Positions 46,073-58,330 of a stretch of DNA of 64,000 nucleotides are shown one piece after another. The first letter of the stretch is position 1, and the number at the start of each line of letters is the position of its first letter. Source of the stretch: Fragum whitleyi (Eukaryota > Mollusca > Bivalvia > Cardiida > Cardiidae); NCBI GenBank assembly GCA_948146395.1, contig OX411548.1, positions 60,097,020 to 60,161,019 of the forward strand, given 5' to 3'. Both the position numbers and the translations under genes were made by a program. The notes beneath the pieces were generated by a model. It saw only the letters and a list, made by a program, of their open reading frames with translations, was not told the origin of the DNA and did no database searches.

Positions 46073-46384
46073 GGTATCCCGTCTTTCAAAGATGACATTG
46101 GATGATGGGTAATTCTAGCATTTTAATCTTGTGTGAGAAAGAAAACAATCACAACATCATTTCCTTCGACAGTTTGTCATCAGTAACGAAAATGTCACCA
46201 AAGTGTGTCACTTTTAGAGTAATGTCTGTAAAATATTGGGACCGAAATGTTAAACTTTCTCCAAAAGGTAAGACTTTTTGGACTTTCGTAAAGTAAGTTT
46301 CTCGTCTTTGACCGTTTGCAACAGACACTAAGAAGTAAATTTCGAATCCACTCTTCTTCCAGAATATGCCAAATTGCTTTGTTT
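46073..46384. other. Unassigned, upstream of candidate exon
   Basis: No TATA-like or initiator arrangement stands out. The 64-codon plus ORF at 46,102-46,296 is motif-free. Confidence 0.4.
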
Positions 46385-46565
46385 GTTTGAATGGGGTTTT
46401 ACGCCGCTTTCAACAATCTTTCAGTTATATCGCTACGGCTGGAGCACCTAACAATGGATTCCTAGTATTTCCCCCACCAGTATTACTACCAAATCCTTTC
46501 CTAGCCTCCATCTGCTTTCCCACATAGGTCTACGATTATCGACCAAATTGAACGACTATTGGTTA
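46385..46565 (-). mobile_element. SINE, 5'-truncated
   Basis: Plus-strand reading gives 'ggggttttacgccgctttca', 'ttcagttatatcgc', 'ctggagcacctaacaatgga' and 'ataggtctacgattatcga', i.e. the minus-strand SINE 3' domain and body. It stops before the tRNA-like head. Confidence 0.85.
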
Positions 46566-47859
46566 AGCAATAGTTGGTCCCGTATTTAATCACCACATAT
46601 TTTAAACAAAAAAAGGTTACCTTCGTTTCAATTTACTTGTGTACGGTGAGATGTCGTATAAATTTGCCTTGATATAAAGCTGATGCCGATCATAAAGTAA
46701 AGTAAATGGAATATTCTATCCGAAAATTTGTTTCTACACCTCATTTTGTATTTTTATATGAAAAACAATTTGGGTGAATTGATGTACAAATATAAAGTTA
46801 GATGTATGATTTTTGAACTGGAGTAGTCGTATATAAACATTCAAACACATTTCTGGCTTAGAAAATGTTTTTACATATCAGATAAGATTATTCGTCTATT
46901 CTATTTTTCTATTTTTCCTAATATCGATCATTGAAAGCAACAATTTGACTAAAAGATCAAGATTCAAAGATATATATATATATAAAAAATGATAACTTAG
47001 TTGTGTACCAATTTTCTTGTTCAGGTGTAAACCTGCTAATGAACCTGTGACTAACATTTCAATGAAATAAAGCCGTTATTTACTGAAAAAGATATAAAAC
47101 TAAAGTGCTAGTTTTGCTTACACTGTTTCCGCCTAACAAAATGCGCGAACTTGTTACATACCCATCCGCCTTACATACATCCGAGGTCTGTTGCAGTTTA
47201 CGGAAATGGCCGAGTGATGTTCCGAATGACTCTTTGATGTGTCATTGGTTGTCCAAAACGATGGTTTCGAAGGTTCAAGGTTAAACAATTTATTGAATGT
47301 CCACAGACAACGGCTTTTTTGTAAGAGAGCAAAAAGGTGTCTTAATCTATAACAAGACCCTGTTTTTATATGTCAATCAAATATCATTGTTGTATTTAAA
47401 TACAATACTTTACACTGATTAATTACGTTGTCTTCTAAATACATATTTTAAGGTGTATTAACAATCATTTAACATCGAAGTATTCCCTTTGGTCTTGCAT
47501 TTGATGCAGGCCAAAGAAGAGACTTAATAGTAATGCAAGCCTTGTCAATGCAGTCTTTATTTCTTCAACCATTGGCTGCAGGCTCTAAAATCAATATCAG
47601 TTCAAATTTTACCCGCGAAATCAAGCATCGATGCATTTCCTGTTTTACTACCGCCTTATTTTGAATTTGGAACGTGTATTTCGGACCGTACATGATGTAA
47701 ACGAAATCCCAATAAGGCATGGATTAGTTAAGGGATCTATTCAGTTAAAAGACCTATCAAAAGGCAAATAAGGATCCCTAAAAAACTACATTAATCATTT
47801 CTCTACTGTACTTCGTGGCTGTTCCTCGTTAATCAAAATCAGTTACTAACCAAGCTATT
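46566..47859. other. Unassigned
   Basis: AT-rich, with a short (TA)n at about 46,970-46,984. No repeat unit or domain seen. Confidence 0.45.
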
Positions 47860-48830
47860 AATCATTGAGTATTCAAAAAGTAAGAGACTTTGCTCGAGTC
47901 GGTTATCCAAGAAGATGGTATATTCGTGGTCCTTTGTAAGATACCGTTATATAAGACAATATCTCTGTTGTTCAAGGCATGTGCAGGATTATGATTTACG
48001 GCTTGTGGCCGGCCCCGCAAGGCACGAAGGACAATTCTGTCTTTGGATTTCATCTGCCCATTTTTTCCTTGGATGTGTCAGCGAAATTAAACGTTTTTCT
48101 TTACCCTAGATTAATGATCAACATCAAAAATTGAATTTCATAATTACAGAAAATTGGGTTTAAACTGCTCTAATTTATGGTATCATCTCCCGACTACGGT
48201 CGGTCTGTCAATAAGCTGTTGTTGCCCCAGGGCGTATTGTCTCTGTAGCACTTAATTTTCTTGTTAGTTCAACGAAAAACAAGGAGTCCTGCAATAATTT
48301 CGTATCAATTAGCCCTCGATAAATTACCGAAAACTCAAACACTTGCAGCAATTTGTCATTAGCGTTTAGAACCATGTAATCTGAGACTACTTTGCGTAAT
48401 TCCCTTGGTACACGGTTCTTGTCCCCCTATCCAAAATGTCTCAAAGGTGATCCGGGTTTGTCCCTGGAAGCGTGTTTAAGTCGTTTATCCGTTCGTCATG
48501 TGCAGGTGTGATAGTGGGGGTCAACACGAGGACCAGTGCACATTGACTGAGACCACAGTGCCACCAGTACCTAATTTGAAAATTGTCGCCAGGATGGGCG
48601 CTGCAACGGAGCGGTACACCAGTTCCACCCAAACAATCTTGTAGCTATCCGCCATCTCAATGCCAAAGGTGACTTCAATGTAAATGTTAGCATTGTTAAA
48701 ACCGCTTGCGTTGCCTAATAAATCATCGGCCTTGATTGCAGAAACGTTTAGTCTGTGTGCTTAACTTCTAAATCTCCGTGGTGTTCCGCCTTTATCAACT
48801 ACTCTCACCTGCATGCAATCTCGAATTCTG
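47860..48830 (-). pseudogene. Weak cadherin-repeat-like coding relic
   Basis: On the minus strand, 'MQVRVVDKGGTPRR' (48,814-48,773) resembles the end of a cadherin repeat before its calcium-binding linker. 'NVSAIKADDLLG' and 'NNANIYIEVTFG' (about 48,735-48,655) resemble the 'A-DAD---NA-I-Y' part. 'VLNANDKLLQVFEFSV' (about 48,375-48,325) resembles the linker 'V-D-NDN-P-F'. Stops and frame changes separate them. Further ORFs of 63 codons at 48,441 and 47,862 are not recognisable. Each match is short and the middle of the domain is missing, so this could be coincidence. Confidence 0.2.
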
Positions 48831-51538
48831 GTTCCTTGCGCTCAGCTTTGGTCCAAAACAATACCGTCTGCAGCACACATTTAAAAACTCAATAGATTTC
48901 CCCTTTTATTCCTATTAATTAACCAAAGAATCGGTCTCAACACGCGGTAGGAAGACGGCAAAAAATGAACAAAAGCCATCCACGTCTCACAAGCTTTGCT
49001 GCATCTTAGCAACAATGTTCAAAACCAGACGAGCAGCTGCTTCCCTGTGATAGTTTTGAGGATGAATGACTATATTTAAACAGTTAAAATGCAAAACAAC
49101 TTGAAAATAAGAGGAACCATAAATATTAATCAATTTTCAGACCGTATGGTAAACTGCAGTTGCAACACCAATCCCTCTGGAATCAAGGAAAATCGCGACG
49201 CTCCCACTAAAACGCGATTCATTTGAGTCAAGGGTGAGTCTATTGAAGCCAATATAAGTTATTCTAATAAGAAAAAATACAAAGCATTTCAAAAAGTAAC
49301 TTTAACAAACTTTTTCTGGCAATTTAAAAAGTTTTCAAAGTTTTGTGCATTCCTTTATAACGCGGGAAAAATTGTGCGAGTTATGCACCCATTGAGTATT
49401 GTTTACAGAATATTGTTATCGATGGATGGCGCTCTAAAATGCAGCTAAATATAGCACAGCATCTGTTTTGTATGTTGTGCATTGAGACATTTAAAACGTG
49501 TGAATACTGAGCACTTTATATGGCAGTTGCGCGTCTGACTTTTTTATGTTACTCTAAAGGCTATTTTTCCAATGTTTAATTGCGTATTAATAGCATTTTG
49601 GCATCTTTCTCTTTTTTAATGTGCATCAATAAAAAACAAGGATTTGTATATAACCATCGGATTAGCAAAGATCTATTAATTGTAAATTATAATTTGAATA
49701 TAACTGTAATTAATACATTGTTATATCCGACGCTCCTTTTTTTAATCTATTAAACTGTAAGCCAAAAAACAAGTTCTATATATTTTTAGGTTAAAAACAA
49801 GTAAGTGATTAGTATTATTTTTAGGTAAAATTCTTTTTTCATTATATAATCCCTTAACATTCAATTAATTAGTTTATTTTGAATTTTAAATCTTCACAAT
49901 ATATTTATCAGATAGCTGTATCTGTACACATTGATTTATTATTACTAGATAGTGAAATCTTATTTTAATCATTTTTCGATTAAAAAAAACCCACATAAAT
50001 ATCTTTTTAATCAAGACACGTAGACCTTCATATAGATCCATAGAGCAGAAGCCGATAAGTTACAGATCATCACAACCCGTCTATTTCACCGTACCGCAAA
50101 ATTTGGCGCACTATTACGTCACAGCGATAGGATCCGAGTTAACCGATTAAAGATTGTAAACATGTCGTCTGCACTTTTGTGAGGTTTTGCCACAAACTAC
50201 ACGAAATACTCCCGTTCAGACATAATGCGGTTTCAGAAAGTTACAGATTAGTCCATCTTTTTGTACTTTATTGCAAATTATTGAATTCATCCCATTTTAG
50301 ATGCAGCGAACGGAGAGATGAGATGACATTTCACCACAAACGTTGAAAAACAGCAAATGCTTCCAACTCAAATGGTTGTTAGGAGAGTCTATTGACGTTT
50401 AGTTGACAAACGGTTCAAGGTAAGTTAAACAATATTTTGTTTTATAATTAACAGTAAATTTTGCTAGTGTTTCACTGTAAGATCTTAGATGGAGCCTCAG
50501 CCTACCCTATCAGACAGAGGGGCTTATGACTGCAAATAGGCTTAGGAATCGGTGTGAGCATTCCACACTTTTTGAAATTGTGCAGTCAAGATAACACTTC
50601 GAACGCATCAATTTAGGCCTATATATAAATATAGCAAAATTCAAATGCATCTTTTAAGCTTGGCTAAATTGAGACATTGTATGTAGAATCTTAATTCATG
50701 CCAAGAATATCCTGTACCAAAACTCCCTTTTAAGAAATAGTAGCAAAAAGACCCTATCTCTCTGATTGTCCGTTAATATCCCATTAAAATTGTCAGAGAA
50801 CAGTAGACCGTCTCGTCTTGTTATGTATGCGGTTTTAATTACCCTGATGGGCACCGAGAAGCCATAAATTTATTTAGTCGGATTGTTGGACACATTTTCA
50901 TTGTCTGCCTGGTCTTTCACTTTATCATTGCTTACAAATGGCCATTTTAATTAGAAAAAGTTGTGTTACTTTGTTTTCTTTATGGTATTCGATTCTATTT
51001 CTTAAACTTATTTAAATAACAATTATACGTTACTTCAGGAACACACAGAAATCAAAAAGAAAAAAAAAACACACAAAAAAAACCCATAAATTCTTGCTTT
51101 CGTCACAAATGTTTCAATATGTAGGTCTAGTATTGAACTTTAGTTGTAAAGATTTATATTAAACCTTAGAAATAAGACAATTTGAGAAAATAAAAAAAAA
51201 TGCTCAAAAGGTTGGATTGGATCGATTTAAGGTTGATTAGAAATGCAGTCGGGAAATACCGTCTTCAAAATTCTTTTTTTTTTTTTTTCCAATTAACAAC
51301 GTGCAAAGATTTTTTTTTCAATAACACTATTTCTGCGAAAGAGATCATGTTATAGCTGTAAGGCATTGGAATAATGTAATATGGTAATGGGTTATGGTAA
51401 AAGGAAAGATTAAACATTATTCTTTCCCATGCTGATTTCTGGAACAATCCAGGATCGATCATTCAGTTTGAAATTTGTCATCTTCTATCGTTTTGTTAAA
51501 AAAAAAAACAAAAAATCTTCTCCTCTATCCGTCTGAAT
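48831..51538. other. Unassigned, AT-rich
   Basis: No array, SINE or domain identified. Contains A-rich runs at 51,055-51,085 and 51,195 and T-rich runs at 51,275-51,290. A short unique-looking section at 50,040-50,450 has mixed composition but no ORF. Confidence 0.45.
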
Positions 51539-51869
<331 letters not shown>

Positions 51870-52029
51870 CACATTTTTGTTCCGAAAGTTTCCGATTATG
51901 TAGTTATACTTGTAGTAGAGTTTATTTTATAAAACAAGAAATAAAAAAAATAAAACAGAGGATTTATTGTATACAAATAGAGTAAAAAACATCCTCTACG
52001 AATCCTCTACGAAATTGACTTGTTTGTTT

Positions 52030-52330
52030 TTAAAAGGTTAAATGCCATTTTTAACACTATCACAGTTATGTTGCGGCGGCTGGTGATCATCACATGATTT
52101 TCTTTCGTTTCTCACACCAGCGGAACATTAACAATATTTCGTCCGAGTCATCAACTGCTTATTCCTCTTAAGAATACTACTTATCAAACGTGCTAGGTTG
52201 GAGAATAATGACTCGTGTCACAACGACTTTTGTTAATTTTGCCGTATGAATCTTGCCAAGTCGTTGTTCGAACTCTCAACCCAGGATTTGCAGCCAAAAT
52301 CGTTACCGTTGAGCTAGCCTGACTCGACTC
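52030..52330 (-). mobile_element. Degenerate SINE-like copy
   Basis: 'gttatgttgcggcggctgg' and 'cgtttctcacaccagcgga' resemble the minus-strand SINE 3' body. 'cgaactctcaacccaggat' followed by 'gttgagctagcc' near 52,268-52,318 resembles the complement of a tRNA-like head. Heavily diverged. Confidence 0.45.
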
Positions 52331-52401
52331 TCTTAAAAGTTCGGTATTTTATTTAACAAGCTAAGGTGTTACACTGGTTGGGAATAAAAGCAGCTTCCAT
52401 T

Positions 52402-52415
52402 GTAACCATAGCAAC
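52402..52415 (+). promoter_or_regulatory. RFX X-box-like motif
   Basis: GTAACCATAGCAAC fits GTNRCC-N2-RGYAAC exactly. RFX factors use such sites in ciliary genes in animals, but no gene start is visible nearby. The match alone is weak evidence. Confidence 0.25.
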
Positions 52416-52449
52416 GCAATCAAAATTTGATATGTCCAACAATTAATTA

Positions 52450-52797
52450 CAGTCGATATTGCTCGAGCGACCACGTCTATTAAGCGACCAATTTTCTTAA
52501 GCGACCACCATAAAAAGTCCCTTCACTGTAAGCAAAATATCTGAACAAGAGGACATCCTTAACGAAAAATTGGTTATTGTTGAATCTTATGTTGTTGTAA
52601 CCCATTAGAATCGTCTCAATAAGACGATTTTAATGGGTTTTAACATAATAGGATTTAGTACGACTTGACCGACAATCTATTAATGCGATCAAAATAAACT
52701 GTCACATTTATTATAATATTTTGTATCGAGCGACCATTCCCATAAACGACCGCTTTTTGGTGGTACCTTAGGTGGTCGCTTAACACAAGTTTAACTG
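52450..52797. mobile_element. pogo/mariner-like MITE with TA target duplication
   Basis: 348 bp between TA at 52,448-52,449 and 52,798-52,799. Ends are 'CAGTCGATATTG' and, inverted, 'CAGTTAAACTTG'. Subterminal copies of 'AAGCGACCA' or 'GAGCGACCA' lie at about 52,466, 52,483 and 52,498 on the left and, as complements and variants, at about 52,728-52,785 on the right. A central hairpin at 52,600-52,637 has arms 'cccattagaatcgtct' and 'agacgattttaatggg'. CAGT ends with TA flanks fit Tc1/mariner-pogo (Tigger)-type MITEs. No transposase. Confidence 0.75.
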
Positions 52798-53544
52798 TAC
52801 ATGCAATGGTCATTTCATTCCCATAAATAACACATCTGGAACCATGTTTGCGGCTCGAATTAAACATTTGGCCTTAGAGTCTTTTGGAAAGAAAACAAAA
52901 TTTGAAGTAAATAGAAGGAAATGCGCCCCGTGGAAGCTCTACGATCTTTCTTTTTGGAAAGATGAGTTGGGGGTGGGTGGGGGTTCAGAGATATGATGAT
53001 GCGTTGTTGAATGCTTTCACGCCTAAACTCCTATAAATGATAATGCAGAACATTAGTCAATGTCTCGCTTCCTTTCACACACAAGATTATACATTTCATC
53101 CTTTACGCAAAAAATGTTACTTTAACGTTCGAAGGCTCTTATTTTAAAAAATGTATGCAAATCCTGACTAGACTGTGCAAAATGATCGGACTGACCCAGA
53201 TTAAACTTTTAACTTTTGGAAAATGTTCTGAATCTATTCAGTATTCATGTATTGTAATGCAAACGATGATTGGCGAGCGACATGCTGAGTATAGCAAACA
53301 AATATGGCAGATTTTTTTCTGTCATGGTTTATGATGAAACATCGAAGCATTTATCTATTTATTTTAAAATATCAGTTTGAAAGCGCCAACGTCCGGTATG
53401 TTCAAGATATGCCGCACGCTATCCTGAACACTGTTTATGTTTAACGTTTTCTATTTCCTGAATGTTCAGCTAACTTTCAGCTCACCTGAGCACATGGTGT
53501 TTCATGGGGACGAGCCTTTTTGATCATTGAATGTCTGTCATCGT
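52798..53544. other. Unassigned
   Basis: Includes a G-rich 'gttgggggtgggtgggggtt' at about 52,968-52,987. Nothing else stands out. Confidence 0.45.
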
Positions 53545-53620
53545 AATTTATATTCCTGGTATTTCTCCCATCAGCACTACCATTAAAAATTACTTCCTTT
53601 CCTGGCCTTCTTGTTGGAGA
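53545..53620 (-). mobile_element. SINE body fragment
   Basis: 'ttcctggtatttctcccatc' followed by 'agcactaccatt' and 'cctttcctggcc' is the minus-strand SINE body seen at 14.5 and 57.4 kb. Both ends are missing. Confidence 0.65.
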
Positions 53621-53689
53621 TGAATGTAAGAAAAGATATGTGCCGCCGTTTCGCTCATATTTAGACTACCGTTCACATTTCACTGAATA

Positions 53690-55275
53690 GTGTCAAGTTC
53701 AATGTAACAGTCATAGATAAAATCAAACCATTGCCTGGGAAATTTCAAAACCAACCATGTTGCAATTCTCAAAGTAGTAAAATTGGTGTATCGTAAGCGG
53801 AAGGCTTAAACCTCGTATCTACAGCTTGAAAGAACGTGAGTTACGAGGTTTTTGTCGTACATTGGTAATATTGTTTTCGAGACTTTATAATACAGTCTGT
53901 GCTTATATGTTCATTCACCATTTTTTCTATGGAGGTAGGCATACTATTTCCGAAATGGAAATGTCACAAAATCGAATTATTTGAGCATATTTCTACAAAA
54001 AGGAGATCTCGTACTATAAAAGGTTAAAAAAGGGCATCGGCTAATTTCTGTGAGTACTTGGGTATTTACGAATAAGATTTTTTTTATATATATATATTGC
54101 ACAATTTAGGCCACCGAAGCAATATTACAAAAAGTGTTTACAAAAACATATAAGAGAATAGCGATCAAACTTAGTTAAATTATTGCACTGAAATGTTCAA
54201 AATCATGGTTTAAATTCTTGTAACAATACATTTTGGTATATCGTCGGCTAGAGACTTAAACCTCGTTTTTACGGCTTGAATACACTGGGGCTATATGAGA
54301 TTTTGGTCGCTCACAGACGGTATGATTTTTCAAGTCATAATGTAAATGAGCTTCAACTTTCTCCAGAATCACAAATATCATTAACAAAACACAAAATATC
54401 ATTTAATATTTACTAAATTACAGGTAATTTCTATAACAAGACAAACAACTGAAATTGTTTTATGAAAATTTTATGGGTCGGTTTCTTTAAAGTAACGTAT
54501 CTTGCATTTGCCCCAGTGGCCAGACTGCTAACAAGTTTCAAAATGCTCAATATTACATAGGCTTTTAGAAAAGCAATGTTAACAATCTTCCCAATGGGGC
54601 AGCTATGGAAAAATCATTCCTATCTATGTGCCTTTCTTTGAAATTCAAAAGTAACGTATTTACTTACATATCATGCCTTCAATGAGGATTTATTTACAAA
54701 GTATTAGTATGAATTTGCTCTACATACATTCAGCAACATAAATTTTGGTATTAAAAGATCACTTCTGGTCATTTTGACTCATTTTTTCACTGTACAAACC
54801 TAAAATCTTGTCATGAAAATTTGATGGGTAATTCACTTTGAGGTAACGTATCTCACTAACGCCCCACTTGCCAGAGTGCTAACAAGTCTCAAAATGTTTT
54901 ATATACCACAGACTATCAAACAGGCAATGTTAACAAAATTCCCAGTGAGGCAGGGATAGACAATTAATTTCTATATTCATAGTTTTCTTTGAAATTTAAG
55001 GGTAACATATTTTACTGCAATATCACGACTCTTAAGATGACCAGATTTTTCAAAAAATTCCATAAATGGACCCTACAGTTAATCAGTAACACAAATATAT
55101 GTATAAGAAGTCAACTTTTTGTCATTTTAACTTCAATTTTTTGGGTACTCTTTTATAATTCATTTTCAAAATTTTGAGGGGTGTGCTACTTTAAATTCGC
55201 CAGAGTGCTAACATGTCTCAAAATGTTCTACATACCATGGACTTTCAGAAAAATATGGTCTTCAAAATTCCCCCT
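53690..55275. repeat. Diverged tandem repeat, ~340-450-bp units
   Basis: 'gctaacaagtctcaaaatg' variants lie at 54,527, 54,878 and 55,207. Each is preceded by 'gtaacgtatct' and followed by 'aggcaatgttaacaa' and 'cccagtg(g/a)ggc'. A related upstream pair, 'ggcttaaacctcgtatct' at 53,800 and 'gacttaaacctcgttttt' at 54,250, is spaced 450 bp. Units are AT-rich and well diverged. Confidence 0.65.
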
Positions 55276-55295
55276 GGGGGGGGGGGGGGGGGGGG
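55276..55295 (+). repeat. Homopolymer G20
   Basis: Twenty consecutive G inside the last tandem unit, after 'ccccct'. The length is liable to sequencing error. It could form a quadruplex. Confidence 0.85.
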
Positions 55296-55591
55296 AACAA
55301 AACCCATTCTGGCTCATAGACTATTTAGTGTCCCGGTAATAACCGGTTGAGTATCATGCTAAGGTTTTCATATGGTATTTAAAATAACATAACCAAAATA
55401 GACTGCATTTGCAATAGTTGGGCGATCCGTTAATTATATTATGCAGGTCAGCAAGAACATGGATGTCGAATAAGGGGGCATCAAACCATTACCTAGTATC
55501 CCCATTTTTTCTCAAGTTTGCGGAATTTGCAAATACATATTCTACATTTAATAACTGAGTAACACTAAAGCATTTCTTCTTCTCTGCTTTA

Positions 55592-56122
55592 AGCCTAGTT
55601 TAAATTTGCCACGTTCGCCTTACGATATTGCCACGATTCCCAAATCGTGCGGTGTCCGCACGGGTTTCATAAAGCTGTCACAAGAATCATTGAGGTACCC
55701 TAGCGGCCATCGCAAGGTAAATGTGCGACCCCCGCTTCGAGAATTGTGCGATTTGACAACTGTATACACAGTAGACAGTGCAGCCGCCGTACAACCATCG
55801 TGTGGAACCCGAGCGGGGACCCTAGGATGATCCGTTCTATACTTATAGGCAAAACATCATACGGTAGCCTTTCGATGTCCGTGTGGCGATCGTGCGATGC
55901 CTAGACGACGTGTCTACGGACTACGCTCTCCGTACGGTCTTGCAATTTTAAAAATTTGTATTCCTATTTTTTTATAAAAAATCGCAAGGTTCTGCGACAC
56001 CCGTAAAACCATGCGATGATCGCATGGACACCGTATGTCGCCGCACGGGCGTCGCACGATTTTTGAATTGTGGCGAGTTACGGGCGCCGTACGAGCTCCT
56101 TAATCCAAATGTAAACTAGGCT
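55592..56122. mobile_element. CpG-rich MITE with TTA flanks (Harbinger-like)
   Basis: Perfect 11-bp terminal inverted repeat AGCCTAGTTTA / TAAACTAGGCT, extended imperfectly to ~17 bp, flanked by TTA at 55,589-55,591 and 56,123-56,125. The 3-bp TWA duplication is typical of PIF/Harbinger elements; the superfamily is inferred from it. The 531-bp interior is much richer in CG dinucleotides than the surroundings ('atcgtgcgat', 'ccgtacgg', 'gccgcacgggcgtcgcacga') with many short inverted motifs. A 74-codon ORF is not transposase-like. Confidence 0.75.
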
Positions 56123-56125
56123 TTA

Positions 56126-57252
56126 CGGACACATACCGGAATAAGAAATTGTCAAAATAGAAATGTGTCTTAAATATGCCCATGGTTTTAAGATGAGCAG
56201 TTTTTTTCGAGTCCGAGACCCTATATGGTAATTAGGACTCGCAAAACTATCCGATAAAGTGTTAGGAACCCTCTTTTTTATGACTCTTGTCTGCTTTGTA
56301 CTAGTCGACTTACAAAATTCTGTTCTGCTCTGTTGGTTAAAAAAGATACGCAATTCTAAGCACAATTTATTGGTTAAATAACGAATCTATGGAAAAAAGA
56401 AAGGAAAGCAAGAAAAACATATGATCAGTAAATTTTTCTCGCAAGTCAACGTGTCTGAAAAATGCATAATCCTTCCTGATGTTTTTTTTTTTAATTTCTA
56501 CATGTGCGCAACACCCAGACTCAGATCTGTCTCTGCATCTGCACATTCTGATCAAAGTCTTCAAATATCAATCTCTCAATTTCTCGCCATTACGCAAAAA
56601 TAAAACGTTTTGAAATTAGTATTATTACTAAAGGTTACATCACATACGATTGTTTCAATAATATTTCTTTTACAAAAAAGTCTCTTGGTAGTACATTTAG
56701 CAACATACACTTTAAAATCGGATTTTAAAACAAATTGCCTGTGAGTTGTATCATTTTGATTACTCGATTGATATATCAGATTCTTGATTTTGTCAGACAT
56801 ACATAAAAGTATTGGAAAGTTTAAGATGTTTGGCAAAACTGAAAACAACCTCCAGTATGAATTGTAGCTATGGCAACGGAGGTATTTTGACATATCTCAC
56901 TAAATTTGTGAACTATTAATTACATGTAATGGTCATTAATAAGGGCAGCTGGTATTGAATCCATATACATGTAGCTTTAGAATCTTGGATTACATGGATA
57001 ACATGTATTCGAGTAGTCCAGTCAATCTAGCAAAATCTAGCACCAAACCCTGAACTAATTGCAACAGAAATGATTTTTTGTTTTTCATATTCTACAACAC
57101 CTTGTTAGTCACAGAAAAAAAGTTGCCATCTGAAAGATGCGGCAAAATATGTTTTTTTAACACTTTTGTATGCATACCCTTTGCACTATAATATGTGGAT
57201 ACATACCAAGGACAGCCTGTTTAGGAATTAAATAAAGTAATAGTTTCATTGC
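56126..57252. other. Unassigned
   Basis: Minus ORFs of 65-105 codons (56,123-56,893) show no recognisable domain. An X-box-like GTAGCTATGGCAAC lies at 56,864-56,877. No repeats noted. Confidence 0.45.
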
Positions 57253-57550
57253 CTGTTTTGAAAATTGATTGATTAAATGGAGTTTAAAGCCGCTTTCAAT
57301 ATTTTTTCAGTTATATCGCGGCGGCTGGAGCACCTAACAGTGTTTTCCTGGTGTTTCTCTTACCAGTACAACCATAATATTCTTTCCTTTTTTCCAGCTG
57401 CTATCTCACATAGGTTTACGATTATCAACCCATTGGTGAGAGACAAATAGTCGGAAAGAATGGGTGCCGCCGTCGGGGATCGAACCCGGGACCTCTAGAA
57501 TGACAGGCCGACGCGCTACCAACTGCGCTATGACGGCGGCTCTGTTTTGA
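57253..57550 (-). mobile_element. Full-length tRNA-derived SINE with target duplication
   Basis: Flanked by perfect direct repeats CTGTTTTGA (57,253-57,261 and 57,542-57,550). On the minus strand the tRNA-like head (57,540-57,466) has acceptor arms GCCGCCG/CGGCGGC, A box TAGCGCAGTTGG and B box GGTTCGATCCC. The anticodon arm does not pair well, so it is a SINE head rather than a working tRNA. The body follows, then the 3' domain 'gccgccgcgatataactgaa' and the tail 'ttaatcaatc'. Translation of the head gives the familiar spurious peptide 'AVIAQLVARRPVILEVPGSI'. Intact promoter boxes suggest a fairly recent insertion. Confidence 0.93.
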
Positions 57551-58219
57551 TAAAAAAAAAACATATTGATGTACCGGGTATCATGCCAAAATAAGAAGTT
57601 AGGATTTATGATATCGAATGACTTATCATTATTATCAACAATAAATTTATATTGTATGACCATACCCTTGAAATATCGAAATTACCCCCAATCAATTTCT
57701 CAGATGAGCTGAAATCTTAGTGGCTGGAAAGTATGGTAAAGTACAATTATTTATTAAAGAATGTTGTAACATGAGTTTTATAGATTGACTTTAATTCAAA
57801 TTATATTATTTTTCAAAACATTTTTTTCAAAACAAATATGTGAAATGTATTGATTGTGCTACAAAAAACAAACATCACTATCATTCCCTTCTTTTCAATG
57901 AGGGGAATACTTGTTAACAATAAGGCATAGATTTATTACTGGTTTATTATTTTTCAGCTCTTCTCGCAACTATATTTTTGACAATAAAAATACTTGTGTG
58001 TCCTGGAAATCAACAGAGTACTAACTTGACTAAGACTCGAACTTTTATATGAACTTCCTGAGAAAAACCTACAAGGTCAGGCGGGATTTAAACCTAGAAC
58101 TAATCTCTCAGATTGTAAGATCACTGTCCATACCACTGAGCTACACATAATCCCTTATAGTTTTTACTTATACAGTAAGAATTTGTCGATGGCTAAACCT
58201 AAGTTTGGTGGGCAGCAGG
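57551..58219. other. Mostly unassigned, with one tRNA-like sequence
   Basis: AT-rich. On the minus strand 58,085-58,150 contains A box TAGCTCAGTGG and B box GGTTTAAATCC about 40 nt apart. It is tRNA-like, but flanking acceptor complementarity is lost. Confidence 0.5.
58085..58150 (-). ncRNA. tRNA-like pseudogene / SINE head
   Basis: 'gtagctcagtggtatggaca' then 'tctaggtttaaatcccgcct' on the minus strand. The boxes are good, but the acceptor stem cannot be closed with neighbouring sequence. Confidence 0.5.
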
Positions 58220-58330
58220 ATCATATGGTTGTAGTACAACTTTGTGAGAGAAAATGCCAGGAATCCATGGTTATGTGCTCCTGCTGCAGAGAAGTGACTG
58301 AAACATTGTTAAATGTGTCATAAAATCCAA
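58220..58330 (+). mobile_element. SINE 3' fragment
   Basis: 'gagagaaaatgccaggaatc', 'catggttatgtgctcctgct' and 'gtgactgaaacattgttaaa' follow the SINE body and 3' domain, with decay of the GC-rich core. Confidence 0.6.

Noticed and set aside
55276..55295. Quadruplex element
   Set aside because: A single G20 homopolymer is as likely to be slippage or sequencing error; kept only as a repeat feature.
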